Assembly (NCBI GenBank): GCA_016179685.1
Contig: JACPCR010000117.1
Span: 1 to 41,189 of the forward strand
Source: Planctomycetota bacterium
GTDB taxonomy: Bacteria; Planctomycetota; PUPC01; JACPCR01
Direction of reading: 5' to 3'
DNA: 41,189 bases
The notes beneath the pieces are model-generated. The model did not search any database, was not told the origin of the DNA, and worked only from the letters and a program-made list of their open reading frames with translations. Shown in pieces: positions 8,072 through 14,861 of this stretch; position 1 is the first letter of the stretch, and each line of letters starts with the position of its first letter. The position numbers were made by a program, and so were the translations under genes.

Positions 8072-8791
8072 TCACTTTTCTGGAGAGACTCCGATTCCGG
8101 CACTTTCTCGCCCGGAACCTCGGTCGCCGGCGCGGCAGGAGGGGCCTGGACGAATGACCTGAATGGATTTGATGGCATCATCATTTCCCGGGATGGGAAT
8201 ATTGACACGGTCCGGATCGCAATCTGTATCGATAAGTGCGATGACGGGAATCCCGAGCTTGTTGGCCTCCAGCACGGCGATCTTCTCACGTCGGGGATCG
8301 ATCACGATCAGCGCGCCGGGATGTCGTTCCAGACTTCGCACTCCATCCAGGTTTCGCAGAATCTTTCGCTTCTCGCGCATCAGCGCCGAGGCTTCTTTCT
8401 TGCTGTACTGGGAAATTTTGCCAGAAACCTCGAGTTCCTCCAGCTCCAGCAAACGGCCCAACCGCGAACGCACGGTCTGGAAATTCGTCAGCATGCCACC
8501 CAGCCAGCGTTCATTGACGTAAGGGATTCCGGCGCGCTGGGCTTCGGCAGCCACCACGGGCAGGGCCTGCCTCTTCGTACCGACGATGATCACGGATTCG
8601 CCACGGGCCGTGATCTTCTTCAAGAACTTGCAGGCCTTGGCCAGGCCACGCACCGTCTCCAGTAAATTGATGATGTGTATAGAGTTACGTTTGCCGAAGA
8701 TGTACCGCTTCATCTTCGGATTCCACCGGCTGGTGTGGTGGCCGTAGTGAACCCCAGCTTGGAGCAACTCTCGAACTGTGACCAGAGCCAA
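8072..8791 (-). CDS. rpsB: 30S ribosomal protein S2
   Basis: The protein is S2 of the small subunit: LLQAGVHYGHHTSRWNPKMK, IHIINLLETVRGL, RWLGGMLTNFQTVRSRL, DPRREKIAVLEANKLGIPVIALIDTDCDP and IPGNDDAIKSIQ are all family blocks. It starts with TTG at 8791, with AGGGGA about eight bases upstream. As read, the frame ends at 8072 after a tail (RPGPSCRAGDRG...) that looks unlike S2. Reading one base differently near 8152 gives VQAPPAAPATEVPGEK, an acidic Pro/Ala tail ending at 8041 with more gene-like codons. The C-terminus may therefore carry a frameshift or sequencing error. It is the first gene of the rpsB-tsf-pyrH-frr operon. Confidence 0.95.
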   Translation of the reverse strand: MALVTVRELLQAGVHYGHHTSRWNPKMKRYIFGKRNSIHIINLLETVRGLAKACKFLKKITARGESVIIVGTKRQALPVVAAEAQRAGIPYVNERWLGGMLTNFQTVRSRLGRLLELEELEVSGKISQYSKKEASALMREKRKILRNLDGVRSLERHPGALIVIDPRREKIAVLEANKLGIPVIALIDTDCDPDRVNIPIPGNDDAIKSIQVIRPGPSCRAGDRGSGRESAGIGVSPEK

Positions 8792-8856
8792 TAAACAGTT
8801 CCCCTAAAAGAAGCCGTGAAGAAAAGGCGCCTTTCTGGCGCACAGGTGAACCGTGC

Positions 8857-8884
8857 ATTATAGTCGGGCTCGCCGCTATTTCAA
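8857..8884 (-). promoter_or_regulatory. Promoter of the rpsB operon
   Basis: On the minus strand, TTGAAA (8879-8884) is followed after 16 bases by a perfect TATAAT (8857-8862). Transcription would start near 8850, giving a leader of about 59 bases before the TTG start of rpsB. That leader contains the hairpin GCGCC/GGCGC (8827-8841), a candidate for feedback control by S2, though this is only inference. Confidence 0.75.
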
Positions 8885-9247
8885 GGACATTTTCCCCGAC
8901 ACGTTCCAATGTCCTTTCTGGCGAGTCAGGCTTCAGGAGGGATGAAAACCCATATTTTTTATGGACCAGACAATTTTGAAAAAAAATGTTAAGATAGTCT
9001 CATGAAATCCCTTGCGCCCTTCAGGCTCGCGGATTTCAGAAGGGATGCCGTTGGGATGTGCGTGCCGCACCTGCCTGCGGTGCTTGGCACAGGCAGGTGC
9101 AGGCAGGGTGAAAATGGGGGCGGTGGCCTTTGGCCCCCGCCCCTCCGATTTCCGAAATGGTGCGGTGCGAAGAAGTTCCAACTCTTGGAATGAAGGTCGG
9201 TTCGCCTCTTTTTTTCATTGAGAGTTTTATCCGGTATCCAGTTATCC
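8885..9247. other. Divergent intergenic region with stacked hairpins
   Basis: There is no gene between rpsB and the VWA gene. An AT-rich stretch (about 8945-9000) is followed by one copy of the TGAAATCC-type hairpin repeat (9003-9038, minus orientation). Next comes a perfect hairpin GCACCTGCCTG/CAGGCAGGTGC (9067-9077 and 9090-9100) and a GGGGGC/GCCCCC hairpin (9116-9121 and 9133-9138). The promoter of the VWA gene should be here, but I could not place one with confidence. Confidence 0.5.
9003..9038 (-). repeat. Hairpin repeat family 1, copy A
   Basis: TGAAATCC at 9003-9010 pairs with GGATTTCA at 9031-9038, and an inner GCGCCCT/AGGCTCGC stem closes on a TCA-type loop. Read on the minus strand it matches the family form TGAAATCCGC...GAAGG...GGATTTCA. 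The companion CAGGGTTG hairpin is not evident beside this copy. Confidence 0.7.
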
Positions 9248-11398
9248 ATGGCCGAAGAAATGGGCGAGGAAGCCCGGGACCATATAACGGAGGAAGAGGG
9301 ATCAGAGGGTATGGGACCCTCCCGGCCCGCCGAGAGCCTGGATTACGTGCTGCGGCCCCGTTCCCTTCGTTACCGCATCGTTTCCATCGTCCGAGCGACG
9401 CCGTGGTGGATCGTGTCCATCGCCCTTCACATGGCGGCTGTCCTCCTGCTCGGCAGGCTCATCTTGACGGAACGGCCGCGGGAGCAAGAGGACCTGGTCT
9501 ACACCACCGAAATTCGAGCCGAGGAGCTCAAGCCGCTGGACCTCAAGAAGATTGAACAGATTTTCAAGCAGATCGACAAGGTCAAGACGGACCATGTCAT
9601 TGAAGCGCCCGTCCTCGTCCAGGAGAACCAAGTCGAGACCCAGGAGGTCGATCTCTCCGAGATGAACGTTCAGACGGATCCGACGGAGGAGACGGCCCAG
9701 GGGGATTTCACGGACTTGGCCGCGGGCGAGGAGGGTACGGGCGAAGACGTCGAGGTGGGTGCGATCGAAGAGACCAGCGTTATGGGCGTGGGGGATGGGG
9801 CGTTCAACCCGAGGGGGCTAGGCTCCTACCAAGGCGTGCTGGAGCACCTGACCGTCAACATTGGCAAGCAGGCCAAGCGATATCGCGGGAATGTCCTGCT
9901 GATTTGGCTGATTGATGCTTCCGTGAGCATGAAGGACGACCAGGCTGCGGTGAAGGAACATCTTTACACGATGGACAAGAAGTTCCGCGAGAAGGAGGGC
10001 GGCGGCAATCTGACCCAGGCTCTGGTCTATTTCGGCGAGCGGCCGCAGTTGTGGCTCAAGCCCACGGAGGAGGTCAAGAAGGTGATGGAGGCCTTCGACC
10101 ATATCGAGCCCAACGAGCCTGGGACGCCGGAGAACGTGATGACGAGCATCATCTATTGTGCCAAGACCTTTCGGAACTCCGAGAAAGGCAAGAAAGTTCT
10201 TGTACTGGTAGACGACGACAGTTCCGATGACACTCACTTGCTCGAGACGGCCCTTTCCGAGCTGCGGAAGAGCAAAATAACTCTCTACGTGATCAACCGG
10301 CAGTGTCCGTTCCAGAGCGAATGGCTTTTCGAGGAATTCGAGTACAAGGACTCGACGGGCGAGGTCTGGAAGGGCCGGGGCCGGGTGCACCGCGGGCCTG
10401 AGACGGCCCAGCCCGAGGTGTTCGATTTGGGCTTCGGTGGCCTGACCCAGTGGTCCCGCGGGGAAATCATGTCCGGGTTCGGAGTCTACGACCAGAGCCG
10501 TCTGGCGTATTATTCGGGCGGGGCCTATTACATCCTGGACACCAACCCGGAGAAGGAACGAGAAAACCTTGCCATGTACGACTGGGAACTGATGGAGGCT
10601 TACCGGCCGGAGCTTCTTTCGAGGGCCGAATATGACGCTCGGACCGCCCAGAATCCGTTCAAGATCGCCATTCAGGAGGTCCTGGAGCGCTGGGCTGTGT
10701 CCCCCTTTCCCGAGTTGAACATGCCCTATGAAGGCATCGGGCCGAACCTGAAGGCCGGTGAAGAGAAGCTGGCGCAAGTGGAACAAATTTTGCATATCAT
10801 GAAGGAAAAAGTGATTATTCCGGCTGACCGGCTGGAGAAGATCAAGCAAAATCGGAGGTGGCCGGCCAACGCCGATCTGCTCCTGTGCTTTCTGAATCTG
10901 GCCAAGTACCGCCTTCGCCAGTATGTCCTGAACATGCGCCACTTTTTGAAGGAGAATCCGAAAATTCCGCCGGACCACCACATCCGGGGGCAGGGCGGAC
11001 AGAAGCCTTTGATGTCCAAGGAGGAAGCCGAGGACCGCGCCGATTGCATCAAGGCGATGAGGGACCTGGCGGATCGGCATCCGCGAACGCCTTGGGGTCG
11101 CGTGGCGGCGCTGTTCGACCCGAACACGTTCAATGATCTTTATGGCTATCAGTTCGAGGCCTATTACAGTTTTCCGGCGTTTTGGGCCCTGGTCGAGTTC
11201 AAGAACGGACAGAGGATCGAGGCCTTCATCACGGATCGCCGCAACGGGATCGTCGCTCTTCAGACCAACAAGGGCAACCGCAGCGTTTCGGAAAAGGACA
11301 TTCGGAAGATCACCCCCATCCAGAAGCAGACGGGCGGCGGGGGCGGGGGTGGTGGCGGCGGCGGGGGCGGGGGCCGCCCCGCGGACCCGAGAATCTAA
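9248..11398 (+). CDS. Membrane-anchored VWA-domain protein with polyglycine tail
   Basis: This is a 716-residue protein of unknown function. One membrane helix (WWIVSIALHMAAVLLLGRLI, about residues 53-72) follows a short acidic N-terminus. An acidic, low-complexity linker leads to a von Willebrand factor A domain whose MIDAS motif DASVS lies at 223-227 and which continues with VLVLVDDDSSDD. A conserved-looking C-terminal region of about 300 residues is unassigned; after the phrase FWALVEFKNGQRIEAFITDRRNGIVAL the protein ends in 14 consecutive glycines (about 696-709) and RPADPRI. VWA domains bind protein ligands through a metal ion. The ATG at 9248 lacks a clear ribosome site; a TTG at 9218 is possible. 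The next plus-strand gene begins 455 bases on. Confidence 0.75.
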   Translation: MAEEMGEEARDHITEEEGSEGMGPSRPAESLDYVLRPRSLRYRIVSIVRATPWWIVSIALHMAAVLLLGRLILTERPREQEDLVYTTEIRAEELKPLDLKKIEQIFKQIDKVKTDHVIEAPVLVQENQVETQEVDLSEMNVQTDPTEETAQGDFTDLAAGEEGTGEDVEVGAIEETSVMGVGDGAFNPRGLGSYQGVLEHLTVNIGKQAKRYRGNVLLIWLIDASVSMKDDQAAVKEHLYTMDKKFREKEGGGNLTQALVYFGERPQLWLKPTEEVKKVMEAFDHIEPNEPGTPENVMTSIIYCAKTFRNSEKGKKVLVLVDDDSSDDTHLLETALSELRKSKITLYVINRQCPFQSEWLFEEFEYKDSTGEVWKGRGRVHRGPETAQPEVFDLGFGGLTQWSRGEIMSGFGVYDQSRLAYYSGGAYYILDTNPEKERENLAMYDWELMEAYRPELLSRAEYDARTAQNPFKIAIQEVLERWAVSPFPELNMPYEGIGPNLKAGEEKLAQVEQILHIMKEKVIIPADRLEKIKQNRRWPANADLLLCFLNLAKYRLRQYVLNMRHFLKENPKIPPDHHIRGQGGQKPLMSKEEAEDRADCIKAMRDLADRHPRTPWGRVAALFDPNTFNDLYGYQFEAYYSFPAFWALVEFKNGQRIEAFITDRRNGIVALQTNKGNRSVSEKDIRKITPIQKQTGGGGGGGGGGGGGGRPADPRI

Positions 11399-11405
11399 TA
11401 TTCGG

Positions 11406-11433
11406 GTTCGGAAGTGCGGGAGCGCTTATGAAC
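11406..11433. repeat. AAGTGCGGG hairpin (family 2-like)
   Basis: GTTC (11406-11409) and GAAC (11430-11433) enclose AAGTGC/GCGCTT, forming an imperfect hairpin eight bases after the VWA stop codon. The core AAGTGCGGGAGCGCTT resembles the hairpin loops at 6347, 7971 and 40051. It may mark the 3' end of the VWA transcript. Confidence 0.5.
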
Positions 11434-11569
11434 AGGGTGAAGAAGGCGGGCGAAGCCCGCAACTCAACGGGGCTGGAAAAGGTGTTAGGGTTCAGGGTTC
11501 AGGATCAACTGACACCCGGCCCGCCTCCCACTGGGACAAGTCTGGCGGGACACCTTTCAACTTCTCCGC

Positions 11570-11645
11570 TGAAATCCGCTGCGCCCTTAGGGCTCGCGGA
11601 TTTCAGAGCCAGGATTTGGCCCGGCTTCGCCGGCCCAACCCTGGC
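11570..11645 (-). repeat. Hairpin repeat family 1, copy B (two hairpins)
   Basis: Hairpin 1 has arms TGAAATCCGC (11570-11579) and GCGGATTTCA (11596-11605). Hairpin 2 (11608-11645) has GCCAGG/CCTGGC ends and an inner CCGGC-TTCG-CCGG stem-loop. The order hairpin 1 then hairpin 2 shows minus orientation relative to the copies before tupA and the GH2 gene. The flanking 11434-11853 sequence holds no gene. Confidence 0.8.
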
Positions 11646-11760
11646 GGTTCAGCAGAAGTCTTTGACTCAAGTTGCCAACTTCTTCGTTCTTCTCGGAACA
11701 TCTCCATTGAACGCACGTCGGGATCGGGATCGAAAGAATTCTTATCCATTAAAGGGCAAC

Positions 11761-11789
11761 TCAAACTTGAAAGCGTTTTTCAAGTTTGA
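11761..11789. repeat. 12-bp perfect stem-loop before the SDR gene
   Basis: TCAAACTTGAAA (11761-11772) and TTTCAAGTTTGA (11778-11789) pair perfectly around the loop GCGTT. On the plus strand it lies 64 bases before the SDR start. The right arm contains part of the phrase AAGTTTGATGCC shared with the rpsB-tsf spacer. It could be an operator, an attenuator or a 3'-end structure of upstream transcription. Confidence 0.55.
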
Positions 11790-11853
11790 TGCCCCAAGCG
11801 CCTAAAGAGGTTGCCAGACGCTTTCGGGTGGATACCAGGGAGGAAGGCTCAAC

Positions 11854-12624
11854 ATGGACCTGGAGCTGGGAGGCAAAGTAGCCATCATCACGGGGGCGGC
11901 GGGCGGCATTGGACGGGCCACGGCCAATATTTTTGCGGCCGAGGGCGCAAGAACCGTTGTTGTCGATAGGAACGCGAAAGGCGGCATGGAGACGGTGGCG
12001 GAAATCCGGAAGGCGGGTGGCGAGGCCATTTTCATCCGGGCGGACGTGGCTACGGCCGCAGGAGCGAGCCGGATGGTCGGGCGCGCCGTCGAGGCCTTTG
12101 GCGGGATCGATGTCCTTCATAACAACGCCGCCATCATCCGCTCCCACAGCGTTACAGAGACTTCCGAGGCCGAGTGGGACCTGATCTTGCGGGTGGACCT
12201 GAAGAGTGTCTATCTTTGCAGCCGGGCCTGTATTCCCGTGATGAAGAAGCGAGGGGGCGGGGCCATTGTCCATACCGCCTCGGTTCACAGCTTCGCCAGC
12301 ATTCCGGCGATTTCCGCCTACGCGGCGGCCAAGGGAGGGGTTCTCGCCTTGACGCGTCAGATGGCCCAGGACTATGCCGCCGACGGTATCCGCGTCAATT
12401 GTGTCTGTCCCGGGGCGACCGACACGCCGATGCTGCGCACCGCGATCAACGAAACCGAAAATCCTCGCAAGACCTGGAAACAGTGGGAGCAGGCTTGTCC
12501 CTTGAACCGGATCGGCAAGCCGGAGGACATTGGTCACGCCGTGGTCTTTCTCGCGAGCCCCCGGGCGTCTTTTGTCACCGGGCAGGCTCTGATCGTCGAC
12601 GGTGGCCTTCTGGCCAAGCTTTAG
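11854..12624 (+). CDS. SDR-family oxidoreductase
   Basis: The 256-residue protein is a classical short-chain dehydrogenase/reductase, probably a cytoplasmic tetramer. Visible are the NAD(P)-binding TGAAGGIG (residues 13-20), an acidic residue at the end of the second strand (VVVD, 36-39) that favours NAD, NNAA (90-93), and catalytic S143, Y156 and K160 in SAYAAAK. The tail PLNRIGKPEDIGHAVVFLAS with FVTGQALIVDGG is typical of FabG/glucose-dehydrogenase-like members. The substrate cannot be told from sequence. An AGGAAGG site lies a few bases before the ATG. The stop codon TAG falls inside a 22-bp hairpin. Confidence 0.9.
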   Translation: MDLELGGKVAIITGAAGGIGRATANIFAAEGARTVVVDRNAKGGMETVAEIRKAGGEAIFIRADVATAAGASRMVGRAVEAFGGIDVLHNNAAIIRSHSVTETSEAEWDLILRVDLKSVYLCSRACIPVMKKRGGGAIVHTASVHSFASIPAISAYAAAKGGVLALTRQMAQDYAADGIRVNCVCPGATDTPMLRTAINETENPRKTWKQWEQACPLNRIGKPEDIGHAVVFLASPRASFVTGQALIVDGGLLAKL

Positions 12625-12666
12625 CCCGCATTTCTCATCCCGCCGGGATGAGAAATGCGGGCTAAA
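12620..12666. terminator. 22-bp perfect hairpin overlapping the SDR stop codon
   Basis: The arms 12620-12641 and 12645-12666 are perfect reverse complements with only GCC between them. The left arm includes the TAG stop of the SDR gene (12622-12624). No T-tract follows, so intrinsic termination is uncertain; a 3'-end stabilising structure or bidirectional element is also possible. The phrase CCCGCATTT also occurs in the pyrH gene-end hairpin. Confidence 0.65.
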
Positions 12667-12773
12667 GGAGCGCCGCTTGAGGCCGACGAGTCAACGATGA
12701 GGCGAATGCTACCGCCCCTCCGGCCCGGTGTGTCCCGGGATGGAGATTCGGACTCTGAAAGGTCAGGAAAACC

Positions 12774-14330
12774 ATGAAAGGACCCCTGCTGGCCGCCTAT
12801 TTTCTCATGATCGCCTGGAGCATCGGGGCCTTGGGTTGGATCGCCAAGGAAATGGCCGAACAGCGAGACATTTTGACCGGGCTAGACCGGGTGCGGGCAG
12901 GCCCCTCACCGGAGGGGGAGCGAGCGATCCTGGATGCCGGCTCGGACGCGCCCCTCTACCTGGTGCAGGAGCTGCAGCAGGAATCGCGTCGTGATGCCAA
13001 GATTCGGGTGGCCAGCGTTCTCGAGAAGCTTCTAGGCAAGAATCCCAAGGAGATCGACACCGGCAACGTGCTCTCTGCCTTCAACAATGAGAAGACGACT
13101 CTCGACGCGCTCGTGCGCGGGGAGGACGCGGGGGTGGAGACCTCCTGGCTCACGGACTCCATCCGCGCCCGGCTGCAACAATATCGGGAGACGGGGCAGG
13201 CCGCCATGACGGCGGAGGAGAAGAGAGGCATCATGGGAAGAGTGGAGGCCTCCCTTGAGGTCCTTTGGGGCGACCTGCCGGACCGCGAGAAGAAAGCCAT
13301 TCGTGAGGCCGTGAACCAGTTCGTGTCGAATCGGTGGGCCGACCTTGGCCCGGAGCGGATGGATCGACTTTGCGATTTTCTTGGCTCGATGGTTCATTTG
13401 AAATACGGCCGGGCCCAGAGGGAAGACAAGGACCGTTTCATCGAGCTGTTGATCCGGCATGTCCGTTCACGTGGCGAGGATGTGAAGGCGAATGAAAAGC
13501 CCTGGCTGGCCGAGCAACTCGGGCAATTCCTGGAGCGCCAGCTTCCGGATTCGGACTGGAAGAGCGAGGTGGTGCAGATCGGACGGGCTTATGCTCTCGA
13601 CGGCTGGGCGCCCCTCATCGAGGAGGAGAAGCGGATTCTTGCGGAAGCCCGGAAACTGCGCCAGGCCTATGAGGAACAGCGGGGACGCGTCTCGCAGGTT
13701 CTTCTCCGGTCCGTCCAGGCCATTGCCGAACGCGGAGAAGACGTTGACCGCGTGCTCCTGACGGAGATCGTCAGTCTCCTTTCAGATACCAGCCCGCAGG
13801 TCACTGAGCCCGTCGAGGAATGTCTGCTGGTCCTGGCCCGGGAAAGGATGAAAAAGTTCGCCCGAGCGGTCGGCGCTTACCCGTTGGCCTTGGAGCAGGC
13901 CCAGGGGAGCGGATCGGACCACGAGCGTGTCCGCGTGCGGGCGGAGGAATCGCTCGGAGGGATTCGGCAGCCCATGAGCGATCTGCTCACCCTCGTTCGA
14001 AAGACCCTCTACCGTGAATCCGTTTCCGGCGTCATGGCGGTCCAGACGCGGGAAAAGAGCCAAGAGGAGCGGAAAAGGGAGTTGGATCGGCTGCTTCATG
14101 GCGGGAGGATTCGGTGTGCACATCTTTTGGGACGAATCGCCGTCGAGGCCCAGCAATTGAGCACGGCGATCGAACCCGCCGTTCGGCCGCTCTTCGAGCA
14201 ACACGTGACGGAGAGATGCCGCGAGGCCCTGCTGGGCATACTCGGCAGTTCGCAGGCGGACGTCGTGGAGGCCGCCCAGGAGGCGCTGAAGGCCGTGGAG
14301 TCCGCCGCCACGGGCACTCCTCCCGCGTAG
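12774..14330 (+). CDS. Membrane-anchored all-helical protein of unknown function
   Basis: I do not recognise this 518-residue protein. It opens with a single membrane or signal-anchor helix (LLAAYFLMIAWSIGALGWIA, about residues 4-23), after which nearly everything is predicted helical and rich in Glu, Arg, Leu and Ala, with no disulphide pattern. Repeating segments of about 35-45 residues (for example VLLTEIVSLLSDTSPQVTEP and REALLGILGSSQADVVEAAQ) resemble HEAT/ARM-type repeats, suggesting a protein-binding scaffold. The C-terminus is short and disordered (TGTPPA). AGGAAAA lies just before the ATG. It follows the SDR gene after 149 bases and may belong with the VWA gene, which has the same single-anchor design. 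Confidence 0.65.
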   Translation: MKGPLLAAYFLMIAWSIGALGWIAKEMAEQRDILTGLDRVRAGPSPEGERAILDAGSDAPLYLVQELQQESRRDAKIRVASVLEKLLGKNPKEIDTGNVLSAFNNEKTTLDALVRGEDAGVETSWLTDSIRARLQQYRETGQAAMTAEEKRGIMGRVEASLEVLWGDLPDREKKAIREAVNQFVSNRWADLGPERMDRLCDFLGSMVHLKYGRAQREDKDRFIELLIRHVRSRGEDVKANEKPWLAEQLGQFLERQLPDSDWKSEVVQIGRAYALDGWAPLIEEEKRILAEARKLRQAYEEQRGRVSQVLLRSVQAIAERGEDVDRVLLTEIVSLLSDTSPQVTEPVEECLLVLARERMKKFARAVGAYPLALEQAQGSGSDHERVRVRAEESLGGIRQPMSDLLTLVRKTLYRESVSGVMAVQTREKSQEERKRELDRLLHGGRIRCAHLLGRIAVEAQQLSTAIEPAVRPLFEQHVTERCREALLGILGSSQADVVEAAQEALKAVESAATGTPPA

Positions 14331-14397
14331 GCTTCGAGATTTGCCCGGCGCGGCCTGTTTTCCCGCGGTTGCGCCTCTTCCGATGCGGACGTGCGCC

Positions 14398-14685
14398 TCA
14401 GACGCGGGCTGGCCTGAATTGCAGGTCGCGGATATGGGGATGGGTCTTTTGCAGCCGCTGGAGGATGGCCGGACGTTGGTACTGCTTCAGCTCCATGAGG
14501 AGAGGAGCGCTGGAGACCTCGATTTCGAGGACGCCTTGTCGCAGCGAGAGGATTCGGCTGGCTTGGAGCAGGGCGGGCGGGGCGGCACGAGCGTAGGCCT
14601 CGGCCACGTCCTGGAGCTCAGCCCTGCGGTTCAGGCCGAGATAGTCGGTCACTTCATGGAGCAGGTCCTTCAGTCGCACCATCAT
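14398..14685 (-). CDS. dciA: DUF721 / DciA-like protein
   Basis: This small protein of about 95 residues matches the DUF721 (DciA) family: a helical start (MVRLKDLLHEVTDYLGL), then the strand pair ILSLRQGVLEIEVSSAPLLMELKQYQRPAILQRL, the KH-like core. DciA proteins load the replicative helicase DnaB in bacteria that lack DnaC. It lies alone on the minus strand between two plus-strand genes. The start is ambiguous: ATG codons at 14685 and 14682 have no ribosome site, and TATAAT lies about ten bases upstream, so a leaderless transcript or an upstream GTG (14721) is possible. Confidence 0.7.
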   Translation of the reverse strand: MMVRLKDLLHEVTDYLGLNRRAELQDVAEAYARAAPPALLQASRILSLRQGVLEIEVSSAPLLMELKQYQRPAILQRLQKTHPHIRDLQFRPARV

Positions 14686-14861
14686 GCTAGCTATTATAAC
14701 GCGGGCGGCGTCCGACCCCACAGGGCGTCATGCCTTGCAAGCGGCGAGCGGCCCCTCTAGAATCTGGGGTCGAAGTCCAGGAATGTCACGGCGAGATGCG
14801 TATCCCGGTAAGCGCACCGTGTAGCGAGCACCTTTTCCGTATCCTTCAAGGAGAACCTGTT

